Shown here one piece after another: positions 21,757 through 32,237 of a stretch of DNA of 64,000 nt. The first letter of the stretch is position 1. Each line of letters begins with the position of its first letter. The notes below the pieces were generated by a model. That model saw only the letters and a program-made list of their open reading frames with translations. It did no database searches and had not been told where the DNA came from. Source of the DNA: Fagopyrum homotropicum (taxonomy: Eukaryota; Streptophyta; Magnoliopsida; Caryophyllales; Polygonaceae); the NCBI GenBank assembly GCA_033239125.1, contig BSWB01000003.1, positions 36,905,001-36,969,000 on the forward strand, given 5' to 3'. A program made the translations under genes and the position numbers.

Positions 21757-22667
21757 ACAACATCCAAGAAGTCGAAATATTTGATGTGTGGGGTGTGGAC
21801 TTCATGGGACCATTCCCTTCTTCATGTGGAAATCTCTTCATCCTATTGGCGGTAGACTATGTGTCAAGATGGGTGGAGGCAATCGCCTCTCCTACAAATG
21901 ATGCCAAGGTGGTGGTGCGGTTCTTCAACCGGGTGATCTTCCCTAGGTTTGGAACACCAAGGGTGATCATTAGTGATGGAGGGAAGCACTTCACGAATAG
22001 GAACTTTGGAGCGCTTTTGGCTAAGTATGGGGTGACTCATAAGGTGGCGACACCTTACCATCCCCAAACTAGTGGCCAAGTGGAGATCTCCAACCGGGAA
22101 ATCAAGGCCATTCTTGAGAAGACGGTCTCTAGGACGAGAAAGGATTGGGCTATGAGGCTCAATGATGCCTTATGGGCATATAGAACCGCCTTCAAGACAC
22201 CGATTGGCACCACTCCTTACAAGTTGGTCTATGGCAAGTCTTGCCACATTCCGGTAGAGATGGAACATAGAGCTTATTGGGCCATTAAGTGGCTAAATTT
22301 TGATCTCAAAGAGGCGGGAGAAAAGAGATTGCTTGAATTGAATGCCCTCGAGGAGATCCGGTTGGACGCTTATGAGAATGCCCGGATTTACAAGGAGAGA
22401 ACCAAAAGATGGCATGACAAGAGGATCATCCCCAAGGAGTTGAGTGAAGGAGATCTTGTCCTTCTCTTCAACTCAAGGCTAAGGCTCTTCCCCGGAAAGC
22501 TCAAATCAAGATGGACCGGGCTATATGTGGTGAAGAAGATCTTTTCCCATGGAGCCATTGAGATAGGAGGGGAACATTGTGGGAACTTTAAGGTGAATGG
22601 GCACCGGTTGAAGAAGTATATCCCGGGAGCTCCGGTGGGGATAATTGCCCCACTTCACCTTGAGTAG
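21757..22667 (+). pseudogene. E2 integrase core and C-terminus, shifted one frame
   Basis: After the one-base deletion the next frame encodes the DDE integrase core (VDFMGPFPSSCGN, VIISDGGKHF, SGQVEISNREIK) and the GPY/F-type C-terminal module (GKLKSRWTGLYVVKK). It ends PLHLE with TAG at 22665-22667. There is no chromodomain, as expected for the Athila lineage. All three acidic catalytic residues are present, so only the frameshift separates the core from the zinc-binding N-terminus. Confidence 0.92.
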
Positions 22668-23072
22668 ACGCCCCCGAGTTTGGTCAAGCTAATGACCTTA
22701 AAGAAGCTCTTGGTGGGAGGCAACCCATTGGTAACGTTTTTCCTTTCTTAATTTGCTTTTGTTCTAGATTTTTCTATCTTTGTGTGTGTTTTGTCTACTT
22801 TTGTGTGTGCTAGAACATTAGTGGCATTCGAGGCCTTGCTTGACATAGGAATGATGATGATGAACCCCTCATCAATTATGGGTGGAGCGGACGCGGAACT
22901 TGGACGGCTAGCGGTGCCTAGCGCTGGTCCCGAAGCTTTGATGGATGCTTAGAGCTCTCTACCATGGTCGATAGGATCATCAAACATCAATTCACTATTG
23001 AGCAATTCCAAATACCATAACAAACCATTTTTACATTGTGAGAACCTTCTTTCACTCTCTTTACTTGTCTAC

Positions 23073-23110
23073 CACATTGGGGACAATGTGTTTCTAAGTA
23101 TGGGGTGGGG
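23073..23110 (+). other. Internal GNRA hairpin plus G-rich block, E2
   Basis: CACATTG and CAATGTG form a perfect 7-bp stem with loop GGGA (GNRA type). TAAGTATGGGGTGGGG follows after four bases. Counterparts are at 30969 (E1, loop GGAA), 41849 (E0, stem damaged), 45223-45240 (E3, minus strand) and 728-745 (L, minus strand). Confidence 0.7.
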
Positions 23111-24317
23111 TTTGCAGGATCCTTTGCATGATGAGCATCTAAGATAGTTTAAAATCTTCACATGTCTTGCATTGTACATACTTAAATCGAAAATACCATA
23201 AAAATCAGAAAATTTAAAATTTTTTTGTGCTTTCTAGGCTTGGATATGATCCTAATGATGAATCTTGTCTTGTGAATTGGCTATGGATGGCCTCATGTGT
23301 TAGGATTAATGAACGCATATGTGGACTTGAAGTACTTCTCTTGAAATTCTATGAATGATTTGTGACCATGATGTTTGCCTAGAAAGGATTGAGTAGTGAA
23401 GATCGAAATTACATGATAGTTCTTGCATACCATCTAGGAATGAATGAGGCAATTCATCTTTCTCTACTTCTCATCTTAATCATGATTGCTTGAGCACCTC
23501 AATTGAGATAAAGTTGACCTCTTTTAACCCATCCGGGAATAGGAGCATGCTAGTGTGTTGATGTGTGCGAAAAGCAAGTGTGGGGTGAAGTTGTTAATGA
23601 AAGAACATCATGCATAAAATGCTGAATTTGTTGTGAAAGTGTAGCAAAAAAAAAAATAAAAAATATAGGCTTGGGGACATTGGCTTAAATGACAAGTAAC
23701 TCGGTACACTTCACATAATCGGGTGTTGGTGCCTTGCCAAAGTCAAATGAACCAATAGTCCTAACGAGTTTTGGTATGTGTGCCCGGTGTGGATGCACCT
23801 CGAAAACTAAGAAAAAGCCCGAGGACGGCTAATCACCAAGGTTTCGGCTTTTGTACACCAATGCCATTGTCTCAAAAATAAGTCAAAGAAAAAAGAAAAG
23901 AAAGAAAAGATAGAGGAAAATATACACTTGAGGGAAGTTGATCGAGGACAAGATTGTGGAGTTAGTTCCGTTCCCGGATTAGCATCACATAACCTAGAAA
24001 TTCCCAACCAATCACTACATTTCTTGACCCTTCTATTTCACAAGACCTTATAACCTATTTGCATGTTTGTAAGACTTAGTGATTTAGATTGGATGTACTC
24101 TTGATCTTTTTGACTTCTTCATCTTTACATTTCATGCATACTTTTGAGTTAAGTATAATTGTCTTTCCATGCTTTCATTTGTTTGATGCATGACTGCTTA
24201 TCCTTTGCCATGAAACATGACTTTGAAGGTGATCCAATAGTAGAAGCACAAACCCAAAAGATTTTGCCATTTTTCTGCATACATAAATCATGTCATCTCA
24301 TAGTCTATAGATGGGAG

Positions 24318-24356
24318 TTTGCTCGGGGACGAGCAAACCTTAAGTTTGGGGTATTT
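24318..24356 (+). promoter_or_regulatory. Terminal hairpin and polypurine tract of E2
   Basis: TTTGCTCG and CGAGCAAA form a perfect 8-bp stem with loop GGGA; TAAGTTTGGGG follows, then TATTT and the LTR. The G-rich word in this position is the presumed primer for plus-strand synthesis. The hairpin is identical in E1 (32198-32217) and E3 (43988-44007, minus strand). Confidence 0.75.
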
Positions 24357-26187
24357 TGATAACACGATTTATGACTTAGTTTTAGGTAATCATTTAGATA
24401 GATTTCTCACTCATTCATGCATGGTTTAGCACTAGTTCACGACATTTTGCACTCAATTCATGTATTTTGCCGAGATAGACGTCTACACGGACTTGTGCGT
24501 GTTTTATAGGTATTTCGGGAGATTTAGGAGCTAAAACGACACGTTTGAGGATCGTTCATCTAGATGACACACCCTCGGACTCATTAGGACACAAGTTAAA
24601 GGCTAAGGAGGACTCATGGAGCCTTGCCAACACAAGCCATGCACCAAATCACAGCTTAACGATCCAAAGCGAAGTTTCTGGAGCAAATCACGGTTCTCTG
24701 ACACTCCACGGCCGTGGAATCACCCGTGGATTTTGCCAGATTCTTGTGACAGCTGTGCCACGACTCTCATGGCCAGGTCATGCAAAATTTGTTATAAAAG
24801 TGGTCCTTCATTGGCTGAGAAAAGCATCTGGGAGCAACTCTCCATTATCCATTATCCTCTAACAAAAATATTCTCTCAACAAGAAGTCTTTCTAGGAAGG
24901 AAAGTGTCAAAGAGAAAGAAGAAGAGCTCCATTGAAGAGGAGAAGAAGAACACACACCATTACCACACTTGATAGTTTTGTATTGAAGAATTCCGGATTC
25001 TATTTCTAAGAGTTGTATGAATCATTTGAACCTTCTTTTGGAAGGATTTTAGAGTTACTCTAATTCTATTTTCAGCTTGGTTTTGCTTTAGTTCACTTGT
25101 TCATCTCTCTTCCTTCATCATCTTGCAAATGGATGTCATGATTTTATGTTTGTTTGTTTCGATTTCTATTATGAACGTTGTAGGCTAAATAGATGTGGTT
25201 CTAGGGTAAGGAAAGGATGGTTATGGCTAGGGCTATGATAGGACGGACTTAGATTTATCTTTGGATTACTTGTGTGTATGAACGTAGCTGCTGTTAGAAA
25301 TCACGGGTAGTTCTTGCCTAACCACGGCCGTGGTTTAGGTAGAACAAACCGTGATTTTCCCTGGTTCGATGGATCTTGTCTTAGATTTATAGAATGTTGA
25401 AATCCTAAGTGTTTGTTGAGTTAAATCTATCCTAGGGTGACCTAGTGTTAGCAACTAAGTGATAGGAGAGACTTACCCGGTAATCCTTACTCTTAGATTC
25501 CAAAGATAACAAACCTTAGGTAGTGGTGAGCCTAATAAGCCTCCATTGGATTAGGTGTGCTAGGATAGTTGTTTAGGACTTCCCTTTCCAAGACTTACCC
25601 GGTAAGGATAGGTTAGACCCCTAGCTAACAATCCGGTTTGTGTAAAATCCCTATCCTTAGGTTCTTAGAGACTTACCCGGTGATGAGACCTTAGGAATGG
25701 ACTAGTTGGACCATGAGACCTACCCGGTAATTGATCCCAATCTAGAAACGCTTAATCCCAACATATCATAGTTAATCCAACGAATGAATAGATAGCTTGA
25801 GTCCTATGCCATAACCGGAACTTCCAACCCCTAGAATCCGTCTTTTCTTTCTTTGATCGTTATCTTGTTTAGTTTGTTTATTTGTGTTGATTCATAGTTT
25901 AGTTGATTGTTTACTTTGCATGAATTGTGATCTTTGATTGATCACCAAAAACCAACCAAAAACATTTGAGATTTTTCATTTCTTTAGTTCTTTCTTTTCT
26001 TTCAACCTAGGTCTTTACTAAACTCAATCACAAATCGAATCAATTTCACCTTAGTCTTTGTGTTCGACCTCGGAATACTATCCCTACTACAAACGTCCCG
26101 TACACTGCGGGTTTCGCTAGGTAGTTTAGGATTTAGTTCGAGTTATAAATTTAAAACCCATTTGCGCATCACGATCTTAGCGTAACA
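24357..26187 (+). repeat. E2 3' LTR (1831 bp)
   Basis: Same length as the 5' LTR, with about five substitutions seen by eye (for example near the LTR base 37 and at the last AACG/AGCG). Ends CGTAACA, followed by the ACCAC duplication. Confidence 0.96.
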
Positions 26188-26192
26188 ACCAC
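26188..26192 (+). repeat. Target-site duplication of E2, right copy (ACCAC)
   Basis: Matches 14946-14950. The E1 gag frame resumes with the next base. Confidence 0.93.
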
Positions 26193-29100
26193 CAAAGGCT
26201 TCACAAGAACCTCCACCCGGATTTACTCAACCTCCAAAGGATAGAACCGAGATGATGTTTGAGCAATTGCTTGGAAGGTTGAGTGGTCTTGAGAGGACGG
26301 TGACTTCCATTTCTATGGCTCAAAAGGTGTTGGAAGCACAGGTGTTCCAAAAGGCGGGTGAAGCTCATAGAGATCCGGGAAAGCTTCCCGGAAGAACCGA
26401 ACACAACCCAAGAGGCCAAGTGTTGGCCATTACAACGAGGAGTGGGTTGAATATGAAGGACTCTTTGCCCAAGGAGAATGCTAAGGGAAAGCAAGTAGTG
26501 GTAGAGGAAGAGATAGTGCAAGAAGATGGAGGCAAGAGCAAGGATGATGAGCCAACTTATGTGGCACCGCCTCCATACAAGCCACCACTACCGTTCCCTC
26601 AATCACGAGCAAGGGCTCGTTTAGACAATCACTTTGGTAAATTCCTTGAACTTATGTCTAAATTGCATATTAATATTCCGTTCATGGATGCTATCTTAGG
26701 TATGCCGACATATGGCAAGTTCTTGAAGGAAATACTCTCCAACAAAGGGAAGTTGGGGGAGTATGGGGAAGTAAAGATGACTAAGAGGTCCTCGGAATTA
26801 ATCCAAACAATGAAGGAGGAGATGCCTCCTAAGCTAAGAGATCCGGGTTCCTTTTGTGTCCCAATTGGAGTGGGAGAAGTGAAGTATGAAGCCCTTTGTG
26901 ATCTTGGGGCAAGTGTAAGCATCATACCGCTTGCACTTTGCAACAAGGTTGGGCTAGGAGAGCCTAAACCGGTCAAGACGACCCTTTACATGGCGGACCG
27001 TTCTATTACTCACCCGGTGAGGATCTTAGAAGACATTCTGGTGCAACTAGGGAAGTTCTATGTGCCGATTGATTTTGTTGTCTTGGACATCCCGGCGGAC
27101 TATCCGGTTCCCATCATCTTAGGAAGACCTTTCCTAGCCACCTCCAGATGCCTAGTGGATTGCAAGAATGGAATTCTCTCCTTCAACATTGGAGAAGAGA
27201 ACATCAAGTTCAAACTGTCCACAATGATGAAAGGGCCAACCCTTGATGAGGATGTTTTCAACATAGTCGAGCAAGAGGAATCTAGAGAAGTTGTGAGCTC
27301 GATCTTGATCAAGGACCCCTTGGAGAAAGTTCTTACCTTAAGTTTGATGGAGGAAGGTGTTGAGGAGGCTTGCAATGAAGAGATCAAGGCCTTGGAAGCA
27401 CTAGAAAAGGAGACAAGAGTTGAAACTGAAGACCACGAAGGCATGCTGAACACCTGTAAGTTCCACGGGCGTGGAGTGTGTTCCACGGCCGTAGAACTCT
27501 CTGGAAATCTCCAACGAGCAAGGTTGGCAACTTCCACGGCCGTGGATGTGCCAAGAGCCGTGGATCCAACCGTGGTTCCCCCAAAGGCAACCCTCATCGA
27601 TGATCAAGCTTCAAGGAGCCTTGAAGGGTCTTCATTTGCTTTGGATTCATCTCATCCAACGTTATTTGGATCGTCTCCACTCGATAAAGGTCCACCTAAA
27701 CTTGAACTCAAACCCCTCCCCTCTCATTTGAAGTATGCTTTTCTTGGTGATCATTCTACATATCCGGTGATTGTGAATGCATGCTTGACTAATGATGAAC
27801 TTGCTAAGTTGTTGCATGAGCTAAGATTGCATAGGAAAGCCATTGGCTATACTATTGATGATTTACTTGGCATTAAGCCCTCTTTGTGCATGCATAAGAT
27901 ATTGATGGAAGATAACCATAAACCCTCTATTGAACATCAAAGAAGATTGAATCCTATAATGAAAGAGGTGGTCAAGAAGGAGATCATTAAGTTGCTAGAT
28001 GCGGGAATTATTTACCCTATTTCGGATAGTAAGTGGGTTAGTCCCATTCATGTAGTTCCTAAGAAGGGTGGGATGACCGTAGTGACTAATGAGAACAATG
28101 AACTAATCCCAACTAGGACGGTTACGGGATGGAGGATGTGTATTGACTATAGGAAATTAAACATGGCCTCTAGGAAAGATCACTTCCCCCTTCCCGTCAT
28201 TGACCAAATGCTAGAGAGATTAGCTCAACATTCTCATTTTTGCTACTTAGATGGCTATAGTGGATTCTTCCAAATCCCTATCCACCCCGATGACCAAGAG
28301 AAAACCACTTTTACGTGTCCATGGGGAACTTTTGCATATAGGAGAATGCCATTTGGGTTGTGTAATGCACCCGCCAACTTCCAAAGGTGTATGATGGCTA
28401 TCTTTTCGGAATACATTGAGAATATCATGGAAGTGTTTATGGATGATTTTTCTGTTTATGGTTCTTCCTTTGATAATTGCTTAGCTAACTTGTCATTAGT
28501 ATTGAAAAGATGTGAGGAGACAAATCTTGTCTTAAATTGGGAAAAATGCCACTTCATGGTAAGTGAAGGTATTGTGTTGGGACACTTGGTGTCCAACCGT
28601 GGCATTGAGGTTGATAGGGCCAAGATTGAAACGATAGAGAAGTTGCCACCACCTACCTCGGTGAAGGGGGTAAGGAGTTTCTTAGGGCATGCCGGTTTCT
28701 ACCGGAGGTTTATTAAAGACTTCTCCAAAATTTCTAAGCGTCTTACTAACCTACTAATGAAGGATGTTGAGTTTGTTTTCTCCAAGGATTGCCTTGAAGC
28801 TTTTTGTAGGTTGAAGAACGCCTTGATCTCCGCACCTATCATGCAACCTCCGGATTGGAATTTACCGTTTGAGATCATGTGCTATGCAAGTGATGTAGCC
28901 GTTGGGGCTGTTTTGGGGCAAAGGAAAGATGGGCGCACACATGCCATTTATTATGCTAGCAAGACGCTAGATGATGCCCAACTCAATTATGCTACCACCG
29001 AGAAGGAGTTACTAGCGGTTGTGTATGCATTTGAGAAGTTCCGCTCATATCTTGTTGGGGCAAAGGTCATTGTGTATACGGATCATGTTGTGATCCGTTA

Positions 29101-29611
29101 TCTACTTACCAAGAAGGATGCCAAACCTAGGTTGATTCGGTGGATCCTTCTTCTTCTTCAAGAGTTTGATTTGGAGATCCAGGACAAGAAGGGGTCCGAG
29201 AATTCCGTTGCAGATCACCTTAGTAGACTCCCGCCATTAGAGCTTGAGAGAGATGACATCCCGATTGATGACTCATTCCGGGATGAGCAATTGCAAATGG
29301 TGGAGGAATGCTTGTTCCAAGTGTCTAGAGGAAGTGAGCCATGGTATGCCGACATTGTGAACTATCTTGTGTGTGATAAAGTGCCTCCCGGATTGACATA
29401 TGCCCAAAGAAAGAAGTTCTTCAAGGATGTGAGGCACTACTATTGGAGTGAACCACTTTTGTTCAAAAGAGGGCCGGATGGAATGTTTAGAAGGTGCATA
29501 CGGGAGGATGAGGTGGAGAGTGTGATCCGCCATTGTCACTCCTTGCCATGTGGAGGCCATGCTAGCTCACACAAGACATGTGCAAAGGTGTCGCAATCGG
29601 GATTCTTTTGA
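26193..29611 (+). pseudogene. E1 gag tail, protease, RT, RNase H and integrase N-terminus
   Basis: This continues the gag frame broken at 14950. It holds the end of gag (the FEQLLGRLSGLE segment), protease with CDLGASVSIIP, the variable linker with two ACGGCCGT words (27482 and 27536), RT with GWRMCIDYRKLN and VFMDDFSVYG, RNase H and the zinc-binding start of integrase. The first RNase H aspartate is lost: MCYASD (Tyr codon 28883-28885) replaces MCDASD, which should disable RNase H. The frame ends at TGA 29609-29611, where E3 has the Trp codon TGG. The same frame continues after it. Confidence 0.92.
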
Positions 29612-30562
29612 CCAAGTTTGTTCAAGGATGTGCAAAGCTTTGTGGTAGCTTGTGATGCTTGCCAAAGGACGGGCAATATCTCAAGGAGGAATGAGATGCC
29701 CTTGAACAACATACAAGAAGTGGAGATATTTGATGTGTGGGGTTTGGACTTCATGGGACCATTTCCTTCTTCATGTGGCAACCTCTACATCCTATTGGCG
29801 GTTGATTATGTTTCGAGATGGGTGGAGGCAATTGCCTCTCCTACAAATGATGCCAAGGTGGTGGTGCGGTTCTTCAACCGAGTGATTTTCCCTAGGTTTG
29901 GAACACCAAGGGTGATCATAAGTGATGGAGGGAAGCATTTCACTAATAGGAACTTTGGGGCACTTTTGGCTAAGTATGGGGTGACTCATAAGGTGGCAAC
30001 ACCTTACCATCCCCAAACTAGTAGCCAAGTGGAGATCTCCAACCGGGAGATAAAGGGAATTCTTGAGAAGACGGTCTCTAGGACAAGAAAGGATTGGGCT
30101 ATGAAGCTCGATGATGCCTTGTGGGCATATAGAACCGCTTTCAAGACACCAATTGGCACCACTCCCTACAAGTTAGTCTATGGCAAGTCTTGCCACCTTC
30201 CGGTAGAGATGGAGCATAGAGCTTATTGGGCCATTAAGTGGCTAAATTTTGACCTGAAGGAGGCCGGAGAGAAGAGGTTGCTTGATATGAACACCCTTGA
30301 AGAGATCCGGTTGGATGCCTATGAGAATGCCCGGATCTACGAGGAGAGAACCAAACAGTGGCATGACAAGCGCCTCATCCCGAAGGAGTTGAGTGAAGGC
30401 GACCTTGTCCTTCTCTTCAACTCAAGGCTGCGGCTCTTCCCCCATGGAGCTATTGAGATAGGAGGGGAGCATTGTGGAGATTTCACGGTGAACGGGCACC
30501 GGTTAAAGAAGTACATCCCGGGAGCTCTGGTGGATATGATTGCCCCACTTCACCTTGAATGA
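29612..30562 (+). pseudogene. E1 integrase core and C-terminus with a deletion
   Basis: Follows the Trp-to-stop change in the same frame. The DDE core (VIISDGGKHF and the other two acidic segments) is readable. At about 30438 the segment from GKLKSRW to KKIF is missing: NSRLRLFP runs straight into HGAIEIGG. About 50 bases are gone, in frame, between two CTTCCCC-like words. This removes the GPY/F-type module. It ends PLHLE at 30562. Confidence 0.9.
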
Positions 30563-32237
30563 GACGCCCCCGAGTTTGGTCAAGCTAATGACCTTAAAAA
30601 AGCGCTTGATGGGAGGCAACCCATTGGTAGACATCTTTCCCTTTTCGTTTTTGCTTTTGCTTTTGATTTTTTCTGTTTTTGTGTGTTTTTGTGCTTTGTA
30701 TGTGTGCTAGAATCTTGGTAGCATTGGAAGCCTTGCATGGCATGTGAATGATGATGATGAACCCCTCATCAATTATGGGTGGAGCGGACGCGGAACTTGG
30801 ACAGCTAGCGGTGCGTAGCGCGGGTCCCGACGCCTTGATAAACACTTAGAGCTCTCTACCATTATTGATAGGATCATCCACCATCAATCCACTTGAGAAA
30901 TCCCAAATACCATAGCAAACCATTTTTACATTGTGAGAACCTTCTTTCACTCTTCTTTACTTGAATGCCACATTGGGAACAATGTGTTTCTAAGTATGGG
31001 GTGGGGTTTGCATGATCCTTTGCATGATTAGCATCTAGGATAGTTTAATATTATCACATGTCTTGCATTGTATATACTCATTTCGGAAAAATCCAAAAAA
31101 ATCAGAAAATTTAAAATTTTTTGTGCTTTCTAGGCTTGGATATGACCCTAATGATGAATCTTGTCATGTGGATTGGCTATGGATGGCCTTATGTGTTAAA
31201 TTGATGAATGCATATGTGGACTTGAAGTACTTATATTGAATCCTATGAATGATTTGTGATCATGATGCTTTCCTAGAATGGATTGAGTATTGAAAGTCGA
31301 AATTACATGCTAGTTCTTGCACACCATCTAGGAATGAATGAGGCAATTCATCTTTCTCTACTTCTCATCTTGATCATGATGTTTGAGCACCTTAATTGAT
31401 ATAAATTTGACCTCTTTTGACCCATCCGGGAATAGGAGCATGTTAGTGTGTTGATGTGTGTGAAAAGCAAATGTGGGGTGAAGATGTTGATGAAAGAATG
31501 CCATGAATAAAATGCTGAATTTGTTGTGAAAGTGTAGACAAAAATATAGGTTTGGGGACGTTGGTTTAAATGACAAGTAACTCGGCACACTTCACATAAT
31601 CGGGTGTTGGTGCCTTGCCAAAGTCAAATAAACCGATAGTCCTAACGAGCTTTGGTATGTGTGCCCGGTGTGGATGCACCTCGAAAAATAGAAAAAGCCC
31701 GAGGATGGCTAATCACCAAGGTTTCGGCTTTTGTACACCAATTCCATTGTCTCAAAAATAAGTGAAAGAAAAAGAGAAGAAAGAAAAGATGGAGAAAATA
31801 TACACTTGAGGGAAGTTGATCGAGGACAAAATTGTGGAGTTAGTTCCATTCCCGGATTAGCATCACATAGCCTAGAAAAATCCCCACCTAATCACAACGT
31901 TTCTTGGCCTTTTATCTCACAAGCCCTTGTGACCTATTTGCATTTGTGTAAGACTTAGTAATCTAGATGGGATATGCTCTTGATCATTTTGACTTCTTCA
32001 TTTTTACATTTCATGCATGCTTTCGAGTTAAGTACAATTGTCTTTCCATGCCTTCACTTGTTTAATGCATGATTGCTTGTCCATTGCCATAAAACATGAC
32101 TATGAAGGTGATCCAACATTAGAAGCACAACTCCAAAAAGATTTAGCCATTTTTCTGCATGCATAAATCATGTCATCTCTTAGTCTATAGTTGAGAATTT
32201 GCTCGGGGACGAGCAAACCTTAAGTATGGGGTATTTT
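30563..32237 (+). other. E1 3' untranslated region
   Basis: Same layout as E2. The internal hairpin CACATTG-GGAA-CAATGTG at 30969-30986 keeps a GNRA-type loop in spite of a base change, and TAAGTATGGGGTGGGG follows. The terminal hairpin is at 32198-32217 with TAAGTATGGGG before the LTR. No coding sequence is supported. Confidence 0.78.

Larger units (their letters stand above)
22668..24356 (+). other. E2 3' untranslated region with two hairpin/G-rich modules
   Basis: No ORF of substance. The first module (23073-23110) is CACATTG-GGGA-CAATGTG followed by TTTC and TAAGTATGGGGTGGGG. The second (24318-24356) is TTTGCTCG-GGGA-CGAGCAAA followed by CCT and TAAGTTTGGGG and abuts the 3' LTR; it includes the polypurine tract. 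Between them lies a block (about 23666-23800) conserved in E0, E1, E3 and, more weakly, L. No ATHILA ORF-1-like ORF is present, unlike in L. Confidence 0.8.
14951..26187 (+). mobile_element. Element E2: youngest complete Athila-lineage retrotransposon (11237 bp)
   Basis: The two 1831-bp LTRs differ at about five positions by eye. Between them are a PBS with one changed base, a nearly intact gag-pol and a 1.7-kb 3' untranslated region. ACCAC duplications flank it. Only two coding lesions stand out: a TAG in gag (17863-17865) and a one-base deletion before the integrase core (about 21752). It is the best reference copy in the window. It sits in the gag of a relative, E1, in the same orientation. 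Confidence 0.97.
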
